64,000 nt of DNA from Sphingomonas sp. OK281 (GTDB taxonomy: Bacteria; Pseudomonadota; Alphaproteobacteria; Sphingomonadales; Sphingomonadaceae): positions 1 through 64,000 of the forward strand of contig NZ_FOVZ01000012.1 in the NCBI RefSeq assembly GCF_900115295.1. Reading direction: 5' to 3'. The notes under the pieces are model-generated. The model had not been told where the DNA came from, made no database searches, and saw only the letters and a list, made by a program, of their open reading frames with translations. This document shows positions 27,318-35,489 of this stretch, piece by piece; within the stretch, counting starts at the first letter, position 1; each line of letters begins with the position of its first letter. Position numbers and translations under genes: made by a program.

Positions 27318-27895
27318 ATGCTGATTGGCTATGCGCGCGTTTCAACGGCCGATCAGGACTTGGCGCTGCAAAGCGATGCCCTGAACAAAACCGGGTGCGA
27401 AAAGCTGTTCACCGATAAGGCGAGCAGCGCGAAGCCGATCGACCGGGGTTGGCTGAAGCCATACATTTTGCACGCGCCGGCGATTGCATCGTAGTCTGGA
27501 AACTCGATCGTCTCGGTCGCTCAATTCACGGTCTTATCAGGCTTGCTGCGGACCTCGCGGCACGGAAAATAGACTTCCGATCCCTCACGGACGGTTTTGA
27601 CACGTCCACCGCTTCGGGGCGGTTCCTGTTTGATATTCTCGCCTCGGTGGCCGAAATGGAGCGCGAGTTGATAAAGGAGCGGACAAGCGCCGGGTTAGCA
27701 GCGGCTCGGAGGAAGGGCGGTATTGGACGTGGTCGGAAATCGGCACTGACGCCCGAGAAGCTCGAGACGGCACGCAAGCTTCTCGCGGTAGGGGTTAAGC
27801 CTGCCACGGCCGCCAAGCTGCTAGAGGTCGGCGTCTCGACCTTCTACCGTCACTTTCCGGCGAGCGAGAGGGCGGACGGGACGGATGCAGGGTGA
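27318..27895 (+). pseudogene. Serine recombinase (Tn3-type resolvase), frameshifted
   Basis: The start MLIGYARVSTADQDLALQSDAL lies at 27318. The frame is lost near 27440: DRG continues as WLKPYIL in frame, while LAEAIHFARAGDCIVVWKLDRLGRSIHGL is found one frame over and runs to 27895 with the rest of the catalytic domain (FLFDILASVAEMERELIKERTSAGLAAARRKGG) and a HTH (TAAKLLEVGVSTFYRHFP). A single-base deletion in the CCGGGG tract would explain it. All domains are otherwise well preserved, so the break is recent (or an artefact of sequencing). Confidence 0.8.
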
Positions 27896-28772
27896 TATTT
27901 GCATTTATGAGTGTGCGCGCGTTAGTTAGTCTATCTAAGCGCATCGTTGGTCAATCACCTGATATCGCCAAAGGCGCGGATCGCTGACCACCAGACCGAG
28001 GCCGTCGCGAATACCAGCTTCTAGGGCCGACGCGTGAGAGGTACACCCTAAGGCATCTAACCGCCAAGCGTACTGTCGTATCGGCTGGAATCTCGAAAAG
28101 TAGAGCAGCGCGCGGTATCGCGTTGGAGTTCGTGCTATCAATGACACCGTCTCGCAAGGTCAGTCGTCGCGATGGCGTCTGCAATACGATTACGCCGTCC
28201 GAGGCATATCCACAATCGACGGCCTGATCGCCGTGGCGCTTTGGACGCCTGGTGGCAGCATCGCTGCCGCCATCAGGTCGACGTTCGTCAGATCGCAGTA
28301 ATCGATCCACTACTTGGGATCAGTGACCTGAAGGCAAGAGTAACAATCGGGGCTACTTTTGCCGTTGGTTAGTACTGCGAGCCACTTGGCCCTGATCGTA
28401 GATGTCAGGCTGATTTTCTGATCGGCCGTTGGAAACTTACCGAATGGGCATAGCCGCCTGAGTGGCAGTGGCTGGACGGGAGCGACTGTTCAGTTCGACG
28501 TACCTCCTTCAATTTGATTGAGGGGTGGCACAGGGGAAATTCGGCACCGAGTGCCTGAGCGCCTCCATCAGCACTGGCACAGGCGCGCGGCGCAATCGTC
28601 CGGGGAGTAGGGCCCCCATGCCGCTCGTCGCGACCTTCGTGCTTTGAGTCAGGGTTCAGAGGCTGGACTTGTCTTGCAAAAGCGGGAAGTTCCCCGATTG
28701 TACACCATGTTAAACGAAAACTACGTGAGATAAAGCGTAGGTTAGATCGACCGACGGGCGGGAGGGTTGGGG
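27896..28772. other. Gene-poor border before the lasso-peptide locus
   Basis: About 880 bases. The only recognisable piece is the decayed gene at 28197-28437. Around 27950-28150 two minus-strand frames read partly protein-like, as if another gene had been broken by a frameshift, but I cannot name it. The promoter of the kinase gene must lie in the last 300 bases; a GGAGG at 28761 is its ribosome site. Confidence 0.45.
28197..28437 (-). pseudogene. Remnant of the zinc-ribbon-like gene found intact at 62038-62499
   Basis: Read on the minus strand, the stretch gives STIRAKWLAVLTNGKSSPDC, then YSCLQVTDPK, a stop codon, and WIDYCDLTNVDLMAAA. The intact gene near the right end of the window has STIRTKRLAALTNSNSDADC, CLRVTDAKW and WIDSLDLTDVDLIAAA at the same places. 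The DNA also matches for about 180 bases. The N-terminal part with the CGHEQ motif is not preserved here. It is a decayed relative that marks the left edge of the RiPP/polysaccharide block. Confidence 0.7.
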
Positions 28773-29729
28773 ATGGGGAACGAGGGGGCGGACACGACAA
28801 CCGGCGCATGCGCATTCGGTTATCTCGTTGCGGGGCTCCCGGTCCATTCAGACCTGCGCTTGCCCGGGCTGATTGAGGCGGCGATATCGTGCCATCCCTC
28901 GATCAGGGTCCGGCGCGCGGACCTCGCGCCTTGCTTGCCGGACGCGATCAGCAGTGGTCCGACGTGGCAAATGGCGGACGGGCGTTTCTTGCTGGAAATA
29001 CCCGGCATCGTTCGGATGCTGCTGTGTGACGGTCGGGATCTTTGGTACGATCCCGTCGGCCAAACGTGCGATGCCGACCTAGACGTGTTTGTCGGTGGCA
29101 CCGGCCTGGGCATCCTGTTGCAGCAACGCGGCTGGGTCGTGTTGCACGCCAGCGCGGTGCGTGTCGGTGATGCAGCTGTGCTGTTCTGCGGAGCGTCGGG
29201 GGCGGGAAAGTCGACCTTGGCCGCCGCACTGAGCGGTCGCGGGTTCGATCTGGTAGCCGATGATTTCTGTGGCATCACCATCGGCGCCGATGGGGTAGGG
29301 CGGGTTCATCCCGACGGCCGCCGGTTCAAGCTGTGGGACGACGCGATCGAGCGGCTGGCGCTCGCCGATCGGCGCGGTGCGGCGGTGCGATCGCGGCTGC
29401 ACAAATTCCATGTCGATCCGCACGCAACCAGCCTCGCGGCGCTGCCCGTTGCGGCGGTGTACGTACTTGCCGAGGATCGCCCGCCCGCGGTCCCCGGCAT
29501 CATTCGCGCTAATCTCGTCGATGCTGCGCTGCTGTTGCGGCGGCAGGCCTACCGTCCCGCGCTGGTCCGATGGATGCGACAGCAGCCGTTGTATCTCGCG
29601 GCAGCGGCAGCTGTGTCACGCGGTGGCGGTGTCTTTACTCTAACCCGCGCGCGGCGGTTCGAGGCGATGGACGCCGTACTTGACGATCTGGCGACGCACT
29701 GGCGCGAACTGGGTATGCCGGGCGCGTGA
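28773..29729 (+). CDS. HPr-kinase-like kinase of the lasso-peptide locus
   Basis: 318 residues from ATG 28773 (GGAGG 12 bases upstream; a TTG at 28767 is less likely). The core is an HprK-type P-loop, FCGASGAGKSTLAAALSGRG, at about residues 137-155, followed by LVADDFCGI with the Walker-type Asp pair and the later VHPDGRRFKLWDD block. Such HprK homologues in lasso-peptide clusters (PadeK, ThcoK) phosphorylate the hydroxyl of the C-terminal Ser of the precursor. The candidate precursor here ends in Ser, which fits. It is the first gene of a run coupled by four-base overlaps (GTGA at 29726). Confidence 0.85.
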   Translation: MGNEGADTTTGACAFGYLVAGLPVHSDLRLPGLIEAAISCHPSIRVRRADLAPCLPDAISSGPTWQMADGRFLLEIPGIVRMLLCDGRDLWYDPVGQTCDADLDVFVGGTGLGILLQQRGWVVLHASAVRVGDAAVLFCGASGAGKSTLAAALSGRGFDLVADDFCGITIGADGVGRVHPDGRRFKLWDDAIERLALADRRGAAVRSRLHKFHVDPHATSLAALPVAAVYVLAEDRPPAVPGIIRANLVDAALLLRRQAYRPALVRWMRQQPLYLAAAAAVSRGGGVFTLTRARRFEAMDAVLDDLATHWRELGMPGA

Positions 29730-30577
29730 GACCGACGTTCTGGATCGCATCGTATCCCAAATCAGGCAACACCTGGTTCCGGCTGCTACTCGCCAACCTA
29801 GCTCGCGACACGCCGTTGGCGATCAACGACCTGCGGCACGACTCGGGTACGGCCAGCGCCCGCCCGGTCTTCGACGAGGCTATCGGTTTTCCGTCTGCGC
29901 TGCTGACCCATGCCGAATCCGACCGGTTGCGTCCCCGCGTCTATCGCGCGTTGGCGGCACAGGCGAGTGCGCCGCGCTTCGTGAAGACGCACGACGCCTG
30001 GACGCGAACCGACACCGGCGAACCGTTGATGGGCGGGCCGGATGCTGCGGCGGGCGTAATTCTCATCGCGCGCGATCCGCGCGACGTGGTCGCCTCCCTT
30101 GCGCATCATATGGAGCGAGACATTGACTGGACGATCGCGTTCATGGCGGATCCGACCTCCGCCTTCTGTGGAAGAGTCGATCGCCAGCATCACCAGTTAC
30201 GACAACAATTGCTCGGCTGGAGCGGGTTCAACGATGGATGGATGCGACAGGACGTACTGCCCATCCATATCGTGCGTTACGAAACGTTGCAGGCCGACGC
30301 AGTGGCGACCTTCGCGGCCGCACTGCGTTTTGCCCGGGTGGAAGCCTCCGCGGAGGCGATCGCGCGCGCCGTCGATTTCGCGAGTTTTGACAGGGTGCAG
30401 GCGCAGGAACGTGCGAGTGGCTTCGGCGAGGCACCCCCGCAGCTACACCATGGGGGCTTCTTCCGGCGCGGCGTAGCCGGCAATTGGCGCCACGAACTCA
30501 GTGCGGCGGAGGCCTCGCGCATCGTCGCTGTGCACGGCGCCACGATGGCGCGACTGGGTTATGGACCCGGCGGATGA
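29726..30577 (+). CDS. PAPS-dependent sulfotransferase of the lasso-peptide locus
   Basis: 283 residues starting with GTG in a GTGA overlap with the kinase gene. The 5'-phosphosulfate loop is YPKSGNTW (residues 10-17), the 3'-phosphate motif is ARDPRDVVASLAHH (about 114), and the C-terminal FFRRGVAGNWRHELS matches the FRKGxxGDW motif that closes on PAPS. All elements of an active sulfotransferase_1 enzyme are there. The family moves a sulfo group to a hydroxyl or amine. Within this operon the likely acceptor is the RiPP (Tyr or Ser residues of the core, or a hydroxylated residue), but this is inference. Confidence 0.85.
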   Translation: MRPTFWIASYPKSGNTWFRLLLANLARDTPLAINDLRHDSGTASARPVFDEAIGFPSALLTHAESDRLRPRVYRALAAQASAPRFVKTHDAWTRTDTGEPLMGGPDAAAGVILIARDPRDVVASLAHHMERDIDWTIAFMADPTSAFCGRVDRQHHQLRQQLLGWSGFNDGWMRQDVLPIHIVRYETLQADAVATFAAALRFARVEASAEAIARAVDFASFDRVQAQERASGFGEAPPQLHHGGFFRRGVAGNWRHELSAAEASRIVAVHGATMARLGYGPGG

Positions 30578-31035
30578 GACGCGCGACGACCGCGCTGACG
30601 ATGGGGCCGTTGCGCCAGGCACTCGTGATCGAGGCGGCGGCGAGCCTGCTGGCAGCACGGTTGCGGCTGCGGCTGCAGCCGTTCGGACGGATCATGGCCG
30701 GGCTGGGACGCTTCGTACCGCCCACGCCGGTCGACGCTCCGTTGCCGGTCGACCTCGTCCGTCGTCGTCGTATCGCGCAGGTCCGCTGGGCGATCGAGGT
30801 CGCGGCACCGCTGATGCCGTTCCGCGCGGTATGCCTGCAACGCTCGCTCGCAGGGCGGGCGATGCTGGCGCGACGCGGGATCGACGCTATCCTCCATTTT
30901 GGCGGCACAGTGAATGCGGGGGCCCCCGATGGCGAACATGCGTGGCTGACGGCAGACGGGATCGGCGTCGCAGGCTATCCGATCGACCCGGCGACGGTTG
31001 AGATCGGGCGGATCGTGCCGCCTGGTTGGCCGTAG
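30574..31035 (+). CDS. Lasso-peptide biosynthesis B2 protein (transglutaminase-fold leader peptidase)
   Basis: 153 residues from the ATG that overlaps the sulfotransferase stop (ATGA). The catalytic triad of the B2/McjB-C family is clear: Cys87 in AVCLQRSLAGRAML, His122 in GEHAWL and Asp128 in TADGIG. The 20 residues before Cys87 form the conserved helix (RRRRIAQVRWAIEVAAPLMPF). B2 cuts the leader from the precursor so that the cyclase can join the new N-terminus to a side chain. It works with the PqqD-type protein encoded at 32904. The 3' end overlaps the convergent hydroxylase gene by 61 bases. Confidence 0.9.
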   Translation: MRRATTALTMGPLRQALVIEAAASLLAARLRLRLQPFGRIMAGLGRFVPPTPVDAPLPVDLVRRRRIAQVRWAIEVAAPLMPFRAVCLQRSLAGRAMLARRGIDAILHFGGTVNAGAPDGEHAWLTADGIGVAGYPIDPATVEIGRIVPPGWP

Positions 31036-31619
31036 TCAAGCAGTGCCGCCAGCCAATCGTTCACTTCGCAATCGATCACCAGATGTACCCGATCGGTCGT
31101 GCCTTGATTGGCGACACTGTGGCGATCGGCCAGACGCAAATACCATGTCTCGCCGATGGCCATGTCAATGCGCGTACCATTCAATCGGAAATCGACGTGG
31201 GGGTTGGTCGTCACCGGCACGTGAATGCGGGCCATTCCCTGTTCGGCCGACAGGTCGTGGTCGCTATGTTCGCGGATGGTCGATCCGGGCGTCAGTCGCA
31301 TCAGACGCGCGGTCTGCAACGGACATCGGAACGCTGCCAGAACTGCCCCAAACGCTGGGCAATGCGCGAGTGCAGGCGCATCGACGAACGCGGTGGCGGT
31401 GGGATCGGCATAGATCATCATAACCGGATGGGTCGCCCCCGCCACCATGCGCAGCGGCAGTGCCTGCCATGTGCCTTCGTAATTCCGCTGAACGAGATGG
31501 TCGATCCATTGCGGTGCCGAAAGCCGCGCGAGATCGCTGGCGAGCGGCCCGGGAGCAAATGTCATCGGCAGACGTATTCGGTCGGCGGCCGTCGCGTATT
31601 GGCGGTGCCCATCAAGCAT
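30975..31619 (-). CDS. Aspartyl/asparaginyl beta-hydroxylase (Fe(II)/2-oxoglutarate)
   Basis: 214 residues. I take the ATG at 31619; the longer open frame is antisense to the next gene. The cupin core has the iron motif His118-Ser-Asp120 (IREHSDHDL), the distal His167 (ADRHSVANQG) and Arg177 for 2-oxoglutarate (DRVHLVIDC). The family hydroxylates the beta-carbon of Asp or Asn in peptides. It is read divergently from the second sulfotransferase gene with only 85 bases between, so they probably share control. In this setting it may hydroxylate a residue of the RiPP and so create an acceptor for sulfation. That is a hypothesis. Confidence 0.85.
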   Translation of the reverse strand: MLDGHRQYATAADRIRLPMTFAPGPLASDLARLSAPQWIDHLVQRNYEGTWQALPLRMVAGATHPVMMIYADPTATAFVDAPALAHCPAFGAVLAAFRCPLQTARLMRLTPGSTIREHSDHDLSAEQGMARIHVPVTTNPHVDFRLNGTRIDMAIGETWYLRLADRHSVANQGTTDRVHLVIDCEVNDWLAALLDYGQPGGTIRPISTVAGSIG

Positions 31620-31704
31620 GATATTCGCCCCCGCGTCAGATGGTTGATCGCCCGGTAACAGGAGTGACGCTATCGGAGGCGACGGCTGGGGGGAAGCGGT
31701 TAGA

Positions 31705-32907
31705 ATGAAAGTCGACGTCGAATCGTCGGGGGCGGCGATGCTGGCGCGTTTGCGCAACGCGATCTGCACCGATTCGGCGCTTGCGGCACGGCTCGCCACA
31801 ATCGCGGATGCCGATGTGTTCGTCGTCGTCGCGCGCGTCGAAGCGTTAGCGCTGGGGATCGACCTGTCCCAAGCCACAATCGCGGCGGCGGCGGGCCCCG
31901 ATCCGCTTGGCGTCAAGCGATTTGCGCTGCCGCTGCCGACTCAGGACGAATGGCCCGCACCCGACTGGCTGCCGGTCGCGGTTGTCGACGGTGCGGCGGG
32001 GCCGGTGGTCGAATGGCTGCATTTTGCAAAACGACGGCTGACCGATCCGTTTTTCGAGGATGCCGTACGTAGGGCGCGGCGTGTACCGCTCAACCGACTG
32101 TGTCCAGTGCTTACCCCACTTGACCGGTTCGCCGAGACCATGCCCACCGATGCGGCTTTCACCCCTTCGGGACTTGTCTTTCACCTGTCGCGTTGTGGAT
32201 CGACGCTGGGGGCGCAAATGCTGGCGGCGGTGACGGGGCACATCGTCGCCTCCGAACCGGCACCGCTCGACGCGATAATCCAGCGAGCCTCGTCGGGGGA
32301 AGCCGACGCTCGGCGCGACGCGGTCGCACAGATACGCGCGATGGTCTCGGCGCTGCTGCGCGACCGGCATGGCGACCGGCAGGTCGGCGTGGTGAAGCTC
32401 GACTGCTGGCACATGCTGACGTGGGACGTGTTTGCCGAGGCGTTTCCAGATGTCCCGTTCCTGTTCCTGTATCGCGATCCCGTTGAAGTACTTGTATCGC
32501 ATGCCAAGCAACCAGGGTCGCAGATGGTGCCCGGCCTGATTCCGCATCTTGCCGACGATTTCGATTACGCAAGCGATCCCGCGATTTTTGGCGCGAGACT
32601 GCTCGGACGCATAGCGGACGCGGCAACCGACGCGGTGCGCGCGGGGCGTGCGATCGCGCTGCGGTACGACTCGCTGCCTGAGGCATTATTCGACCGCATC
32701 CTCCCCCATTTCGCCATCGCCGCCGGCGATGCCGATCGCGAGGCGATGCATTGGGCGGGCGCGCGCAACGCCAAGACACCTTCCAGGCAGTTCGTCGATG
32801 ATCGTGCCGCCAAGCAAGCCGAGGCGAGCCCGGGCCTGCGCGCCCAAGCGGTCGCGTTTCTTTCGTCGCCGGTCGCGTGGCTCGACACGGCGAGGGCGGT
32901 GCAATGA
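31705..32907 (+). CDS. Sulfotransferase-like P-loop protein
   Basis: 400 residues from ATG 31705. The central domain (from about 155) begins VFHLSRCGSTLGAQMLAAV, the [HV]SRSGST-type 5'-phosphosulfate loop found in proteins annotated sulfotransferase next to aspartyl hydroxylases, with a distal FLFLYRDPVEVLVSH motif (about 252) for the 3'-phosphate. The N-terminal 150 residues form a separate region of unknown role. Sequence and size differ from the sulfotransferase at 29726, so these are not a simple duplication. Downstream it overlaps the PqqD-type gene (ATGA at 32904). Whether it transfers sulfate or only binds a nucleotide is not proven by sequence. Confidence 0.75.
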   Translation: MKVDVESSGAAMLARLRNAICTDSALAARLATIADADVFVVVARVEALALGIDLSQATIAAAAGPDPLGVKRFALPLPTQDEWPAPDWLPVAVVDGAAGPVVEWLHFAKRRLTDPFFEDAVRRARRVPLNRLCPVLTPLDRFAETMPTDAAFTPSGLVFHLSRCGSTLGAQMLAAVTGHIVASEPAPLDAIIQRASSGEADARRDAVAQIRAMVSALLRDRHGDRQVGVVKLDCWHMLTWDVFAEAFPDVPFLFLYRDPVEVLVSHAKQPGSQMVPGLIPHLADDFDYASDPAIFGARLLGRIADAATDAVRAGRAIALRYDSLPEALFDRILPHFAIAAGDADREAMHWAGARNAKTPSRQFVDDRAAKQAEASPGLRAQAVAFLSSPVAWLDTARAVQ

Positions 32908-33185
32908 TCGTTCGCAAGCAGGGGGACTGGCTGACAGCTTCGGTCGGCGACGAGGTGCTGATGATGAGCGCCGACCATGGCACCTATGTCGGGCTGAACG
33001 CGGTCGGCGCGCGGATCTGGACATTGCTGGACGAGATCGACGACCGTGAGGATCTGTGCGCCCGGCTGTGCGAAGAGTTCACCGTCACGCCAGAGGTGTG
33101 CGCGCGCGAGGTCACGATGTTCCTGGACGCGCTGGCGGCGCAGGGCGCGATCATATCCGAACCATCCGGCGGCCGTTCCCCGTGA
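32904..33185 (+). CDS. PqqD-family RiPP recognition element (lasso B1)
   Basis: 93 residues from the ATG in the ATGA overlap. The fold is a PqqD-like winged helix: VRKQGDWLTASVGDEVLMMSADHGTYVGLNAVGARIWTLLDE, then a helical part (DREDLCARLCEEFTVTPEVCAREVTMFLDALAAQGAI). In lasso pathways this stand-alone domain (B1) holds the leader peptide, usually through a YxxP-like motif, and presents it to B2 and the cyclase. The candidate leader contains WQTP, which fits. Overlaps the cyclase gene by four bases (GTGA at 33182). Confidence 0.9.
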   Translation: MIVRKQGDWLTASVGDEVLMMSADHGTYVGLNAVGARIWTLLDEIDDREDLCARLCEEFTVTPEVCAREVTMFLDALAAQGAIISEPSGGRSP

Positions 33186-35116
33186 GCGCGATTGCCGGGA
33201 TCGTACGGTTCGACGGTGCTGCCATCGATCCCCGCGCCATCGACAGGATGTTGGCGGCGATGGCACGGCGCGGACCCGATGGTGCCAATGCCGTTATGCT
33301 GGACTCCGTCGGCATCGGCCACGCTCTTATGCGGGTGAACCGGGAGGACTGGCACGAGGCTCAGCCGATTGCTGACGACGGTCTGCTTCTCGCCGCCGAC
33401 CTGCGCTTGGACAATCGCGACGCTCTGGCGTCCGAGCTGGGCATCGATGCGACCGGGATGGCGGACTCGACCATCCTGTTCGCCGCCTGGCGCCGCTGGG
33501 GGGCGGACTGTGTCGACCGCCTGATCGGTGATTTCGCGTTTGCCCTTGTCGATCCGGCCGCGCGAACGCTGTTGCTGGCGCGCGATCCTCTCGGCCAGCG
33601 CGGTGTCTACTGGCACTGCGGCGACGGATTCCTCGCATTCGCCAGCGAACCGAAGGGCCTGTGGGCGGTAGAGGGCGTACCGCGTCGTCTGTCGGACGCG
33701 GCCATGGGCAAGCGGTTGCTGTCGCCCGTGGATCCGGGGCCGGAGACGACGTTGTTCGAGGGTATCGAATCCCTCCCCGGTGGCGCGACGCTGCGACTGG
33801 GGGAGGGGGGACAGGTCGTCGTCGAACGATACTGGGTGCCGCATGCCGCGACCTGTCATGTCGGGCACGACGATGCGTATTATGTCGAAACCTATCGCCG
33901 GATCGTAACGGAGGCGGTGGAATGTCGCGTCCGCCGCACGCTGCGTTCGCCCGCGTTGCTGTTCAGCGGTGGCTTCGACAGCGGCAGCATCGCCGCGGTC
34001 GCGGCGCCGATCGTGGCGGCCCAGGGCCGGCGGATAGTGGCCGTGTGTTCCGCACTGGCCGAAGAGGACGTCCGCCCGGTCCGCAGCGCCCGTGCCGCGG
34101 CAAGCGCCTTTGCCGACCGCGAGGGGATCGATCTGCGCTGGTTCGTGCGGCGCGACGAAACGGTGCTCGACGATATCGAGGCGCTGTTCGCCGGTGCCGA
34201 CGATTGCGCGGGGATATCGCATGTCCGCCCGCATCTATTCGCGATGGCGGCGGCGTCCGGGGCGCGACTGGTGATGGATGGACACGGTGGGGACTATACC
34301 GTCAATCCGCGCGATGCCTGGGCGCTAGGTCGTGTGCTGCGCCGTGGCGACGTCCGCCGGTTCGTCCGCGAATTTCACCTTCGCATGTTGGTGACGGGGC
34401 TCGGTGTAGTGCGCACGGTCCGCAACGACGTGCTCGGCGCGCTGTTGCCGCTCCGCCTGATCGCATGGCAACAGGTGATACGGCGACGGTTCCTGCCCGC
34501 TTGGCGGCTGCGCGCGATCGCTCCCGCGCTGGCACGCGTGCTGATGAGCAGCGGCGGGGTTCATGCTGGACGATTGCGTCAGCCGATGCCGGTCCACGCG
34601 CGCTGGGAAGCGTTGCGTCGTCACCGCCTTCACCGGATTACGTGGGCCGCGCCGGCAATGACCAACCTGGCGGCGCGATACGGCATGGACCTGACGCGGC
34701 CGTTTCATGATCGCAGGGTGGTCGAATTCGCGTTGGCGATCCCTGCTCGGTTGACCTTCCGCGACGGCCGCGACCGTTATCTGGCGCGTATCGCCCTGGC
34801 CAGCCTACTGCCTCCACGCCTGCTGGCGTCAGGGCCGGGCAACGACGCGGAGGAGCCCGACTTCTTCCGCATGGCGGCCACGGTGGTGCCGGATGCCATT
34901 AGAAGCCTTCGAGCGGGTGACAATGCCGGGCGTCTGGCCCGTGTCCTTGATTTCGATCGCCTCGCCGACGAGGTCGCCGATATCGACGAAGCGCGTCTGG
35001 GGGATCATCGCGCGCTGTACCGCGCGACGTTCGGGGTCGCTCTCGCGCGCTTCATTCTCTGGTTCGAACGGCGGAACGACGGTACGATACCCGCCGGGCG
35101 AAATCAGGAGCCGTAG
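33182..35116 (+). CDS. Asparagine-synthase-like lasso cyclase (C protein)
   Basis: 644 residues, starting with GTG in a GTGA overlap. The N-terminal glutaminase-like domain begins (M)SAIAGIVRFDG: the nucleophile Cys2 of AsnB is Ser, so glutamine is not hydrolysed, as in McjC. The synthetase domain has the ATP pyrophosphatase loop SGGFDS (residues 262-267) and DGHGGDYTVN further on. C proteins adenylate an Asp or Glu side chain and form the isopeptide bond with the new N-terminus. The other AsnB-like protein in the window (44039-45973) has the same length but keeps Cys2. The 3' end overlaps the convergent precursor gene by 13 bases. Confidence 0.9.
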   Translation: MSAIAGIVRFDGAAIDPRAIDRMLAAMARRGPDGANAVMLDSVGIGHALMRVNREDWHEAQPIADDGLLLAADLRLDNRDALASELGIDATGMADSTILFAAWRRWGADCVDRLIGDFAFALVDPAARTLLLARDPLGQRGVYWHCGDGFLAFASEPKGLWAVEGVPRRLSDAAMGKRLLSPVDPGPETTLFEGIESLPGGATLRLGEGGQVVVERYWVPHAATCHVGHDDAYYVETYRRIVTEAVECRVRRTLRSPALLFSGGFDSGSIAAVAAPIVAAQGRRIVAVCSALAEEDVRPVRSARAAASAFADREGIDLRWFVRRDETVLDDIEALFAGADDCAGISHVRPHLFAMAAASGARLVMDGHGGDYTVNPRDAWALGRVLRRGDVRRFVREFHLRMLVTGLGVVRTVRNDVLGALLPLRLIAWQQVIRRRFLPAWRLRAIAPALARVLMSSGGVHAGRLRQPMPVHARWEALRRHRLHRITWAAPAMTNLAARYGMDLTRPFHDRRVVEFALAIPARLTFRDGRDRYLARIALASLLPPRLLASGPGNDAEEPDFFRMAATVVPDAIRSLRAGDNAGRLARVLDFDRLADEVADIDEARLGDHRALYRATFGVALARFILWFERRNDGTIPAGRNQEP

Positions 35117-35283
35117 GGCCCGTACACCGGGGTCGATCCATCGGATCCGAACGCGACCTGTGCCCCGGCACCGCGTGCGTCGGACGTGATGACTTCCGGC
35201 GTCTGCCATGGCCGCCGTGCGTCGGGAATCCCGACCGATGCATCGGAAGACTTGTTCAGGGTCCGATCGTCCGTGCCGTCCAT
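35104..35283 (-). CDS. Candidate lasso-peptide precursor (A peptide)
   Basis: 59 residues from ATG 35283 (ATG 35292 also possible; GGTGGG lies nine bases before the first). The leader contains RPWQTPEVI, a W-x-x-P element like the YxxP recognised by B1. The last 20 residues (35107-35166) fit a lasso core: ring GAQVAFGSD, with Gly1 and Asp9 at the right distance, and tail GSTPVYGPYGS with two Tyr and a C-terminal Ser, the residue modified by HprK-type lasso kinases. Two points are odd: the residue at leader position -2 is Gly, not the usual Thr, and the gene is convergent to its own cyclase. The frame stays open to a TTG at 35436, but that part has AT-rich third positions. Confidence 0.6.
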   Translation of the reverse strand: MDGTDDRTLNKSSDASVGIPDARRPWQTPEVITSDARGAGAQVAFGSDGSTPVYGPYGS

Positions 35284-35489
35284 ATGCCGCATCCCACCGA
35301 TTATCCGCTTGTACGGTACTTGTGTTGGAATGCCATCATATCCCAATCCCCGCAAGTCTGCGTAAAAAGTTGGATGATATTGGAAGAATCTATCTTCGTC
35401 GTCGAAATTCTTGCTTGTATCACGGTGGCGGATCAATCAAGTTGCTAGAGCAACGGTGATCGCACCGCGCAGCAGGAGCGGAATGGGAC

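Noticed and set aside
28528..28552. TGGCAC...TTCGGC resembling a sigma-54 promoter before the kinase gene
   Set aside because: The second half does not match TTGCA at the required spacing.
31620..31916. N-terminal extension of the hydroxylase frame to 31916
   Set aside because: It is antisense to the sulfotransferase-like gene, low in complexity and absent from the family.
35293..35436. Longer start (TTG 35436) for the precursor, giving a 110-residue protein
   Set aside because: The extra 51 codons have AT-rich third positions and precursors are usually 40-60 residues; two ATGs with better size are present.
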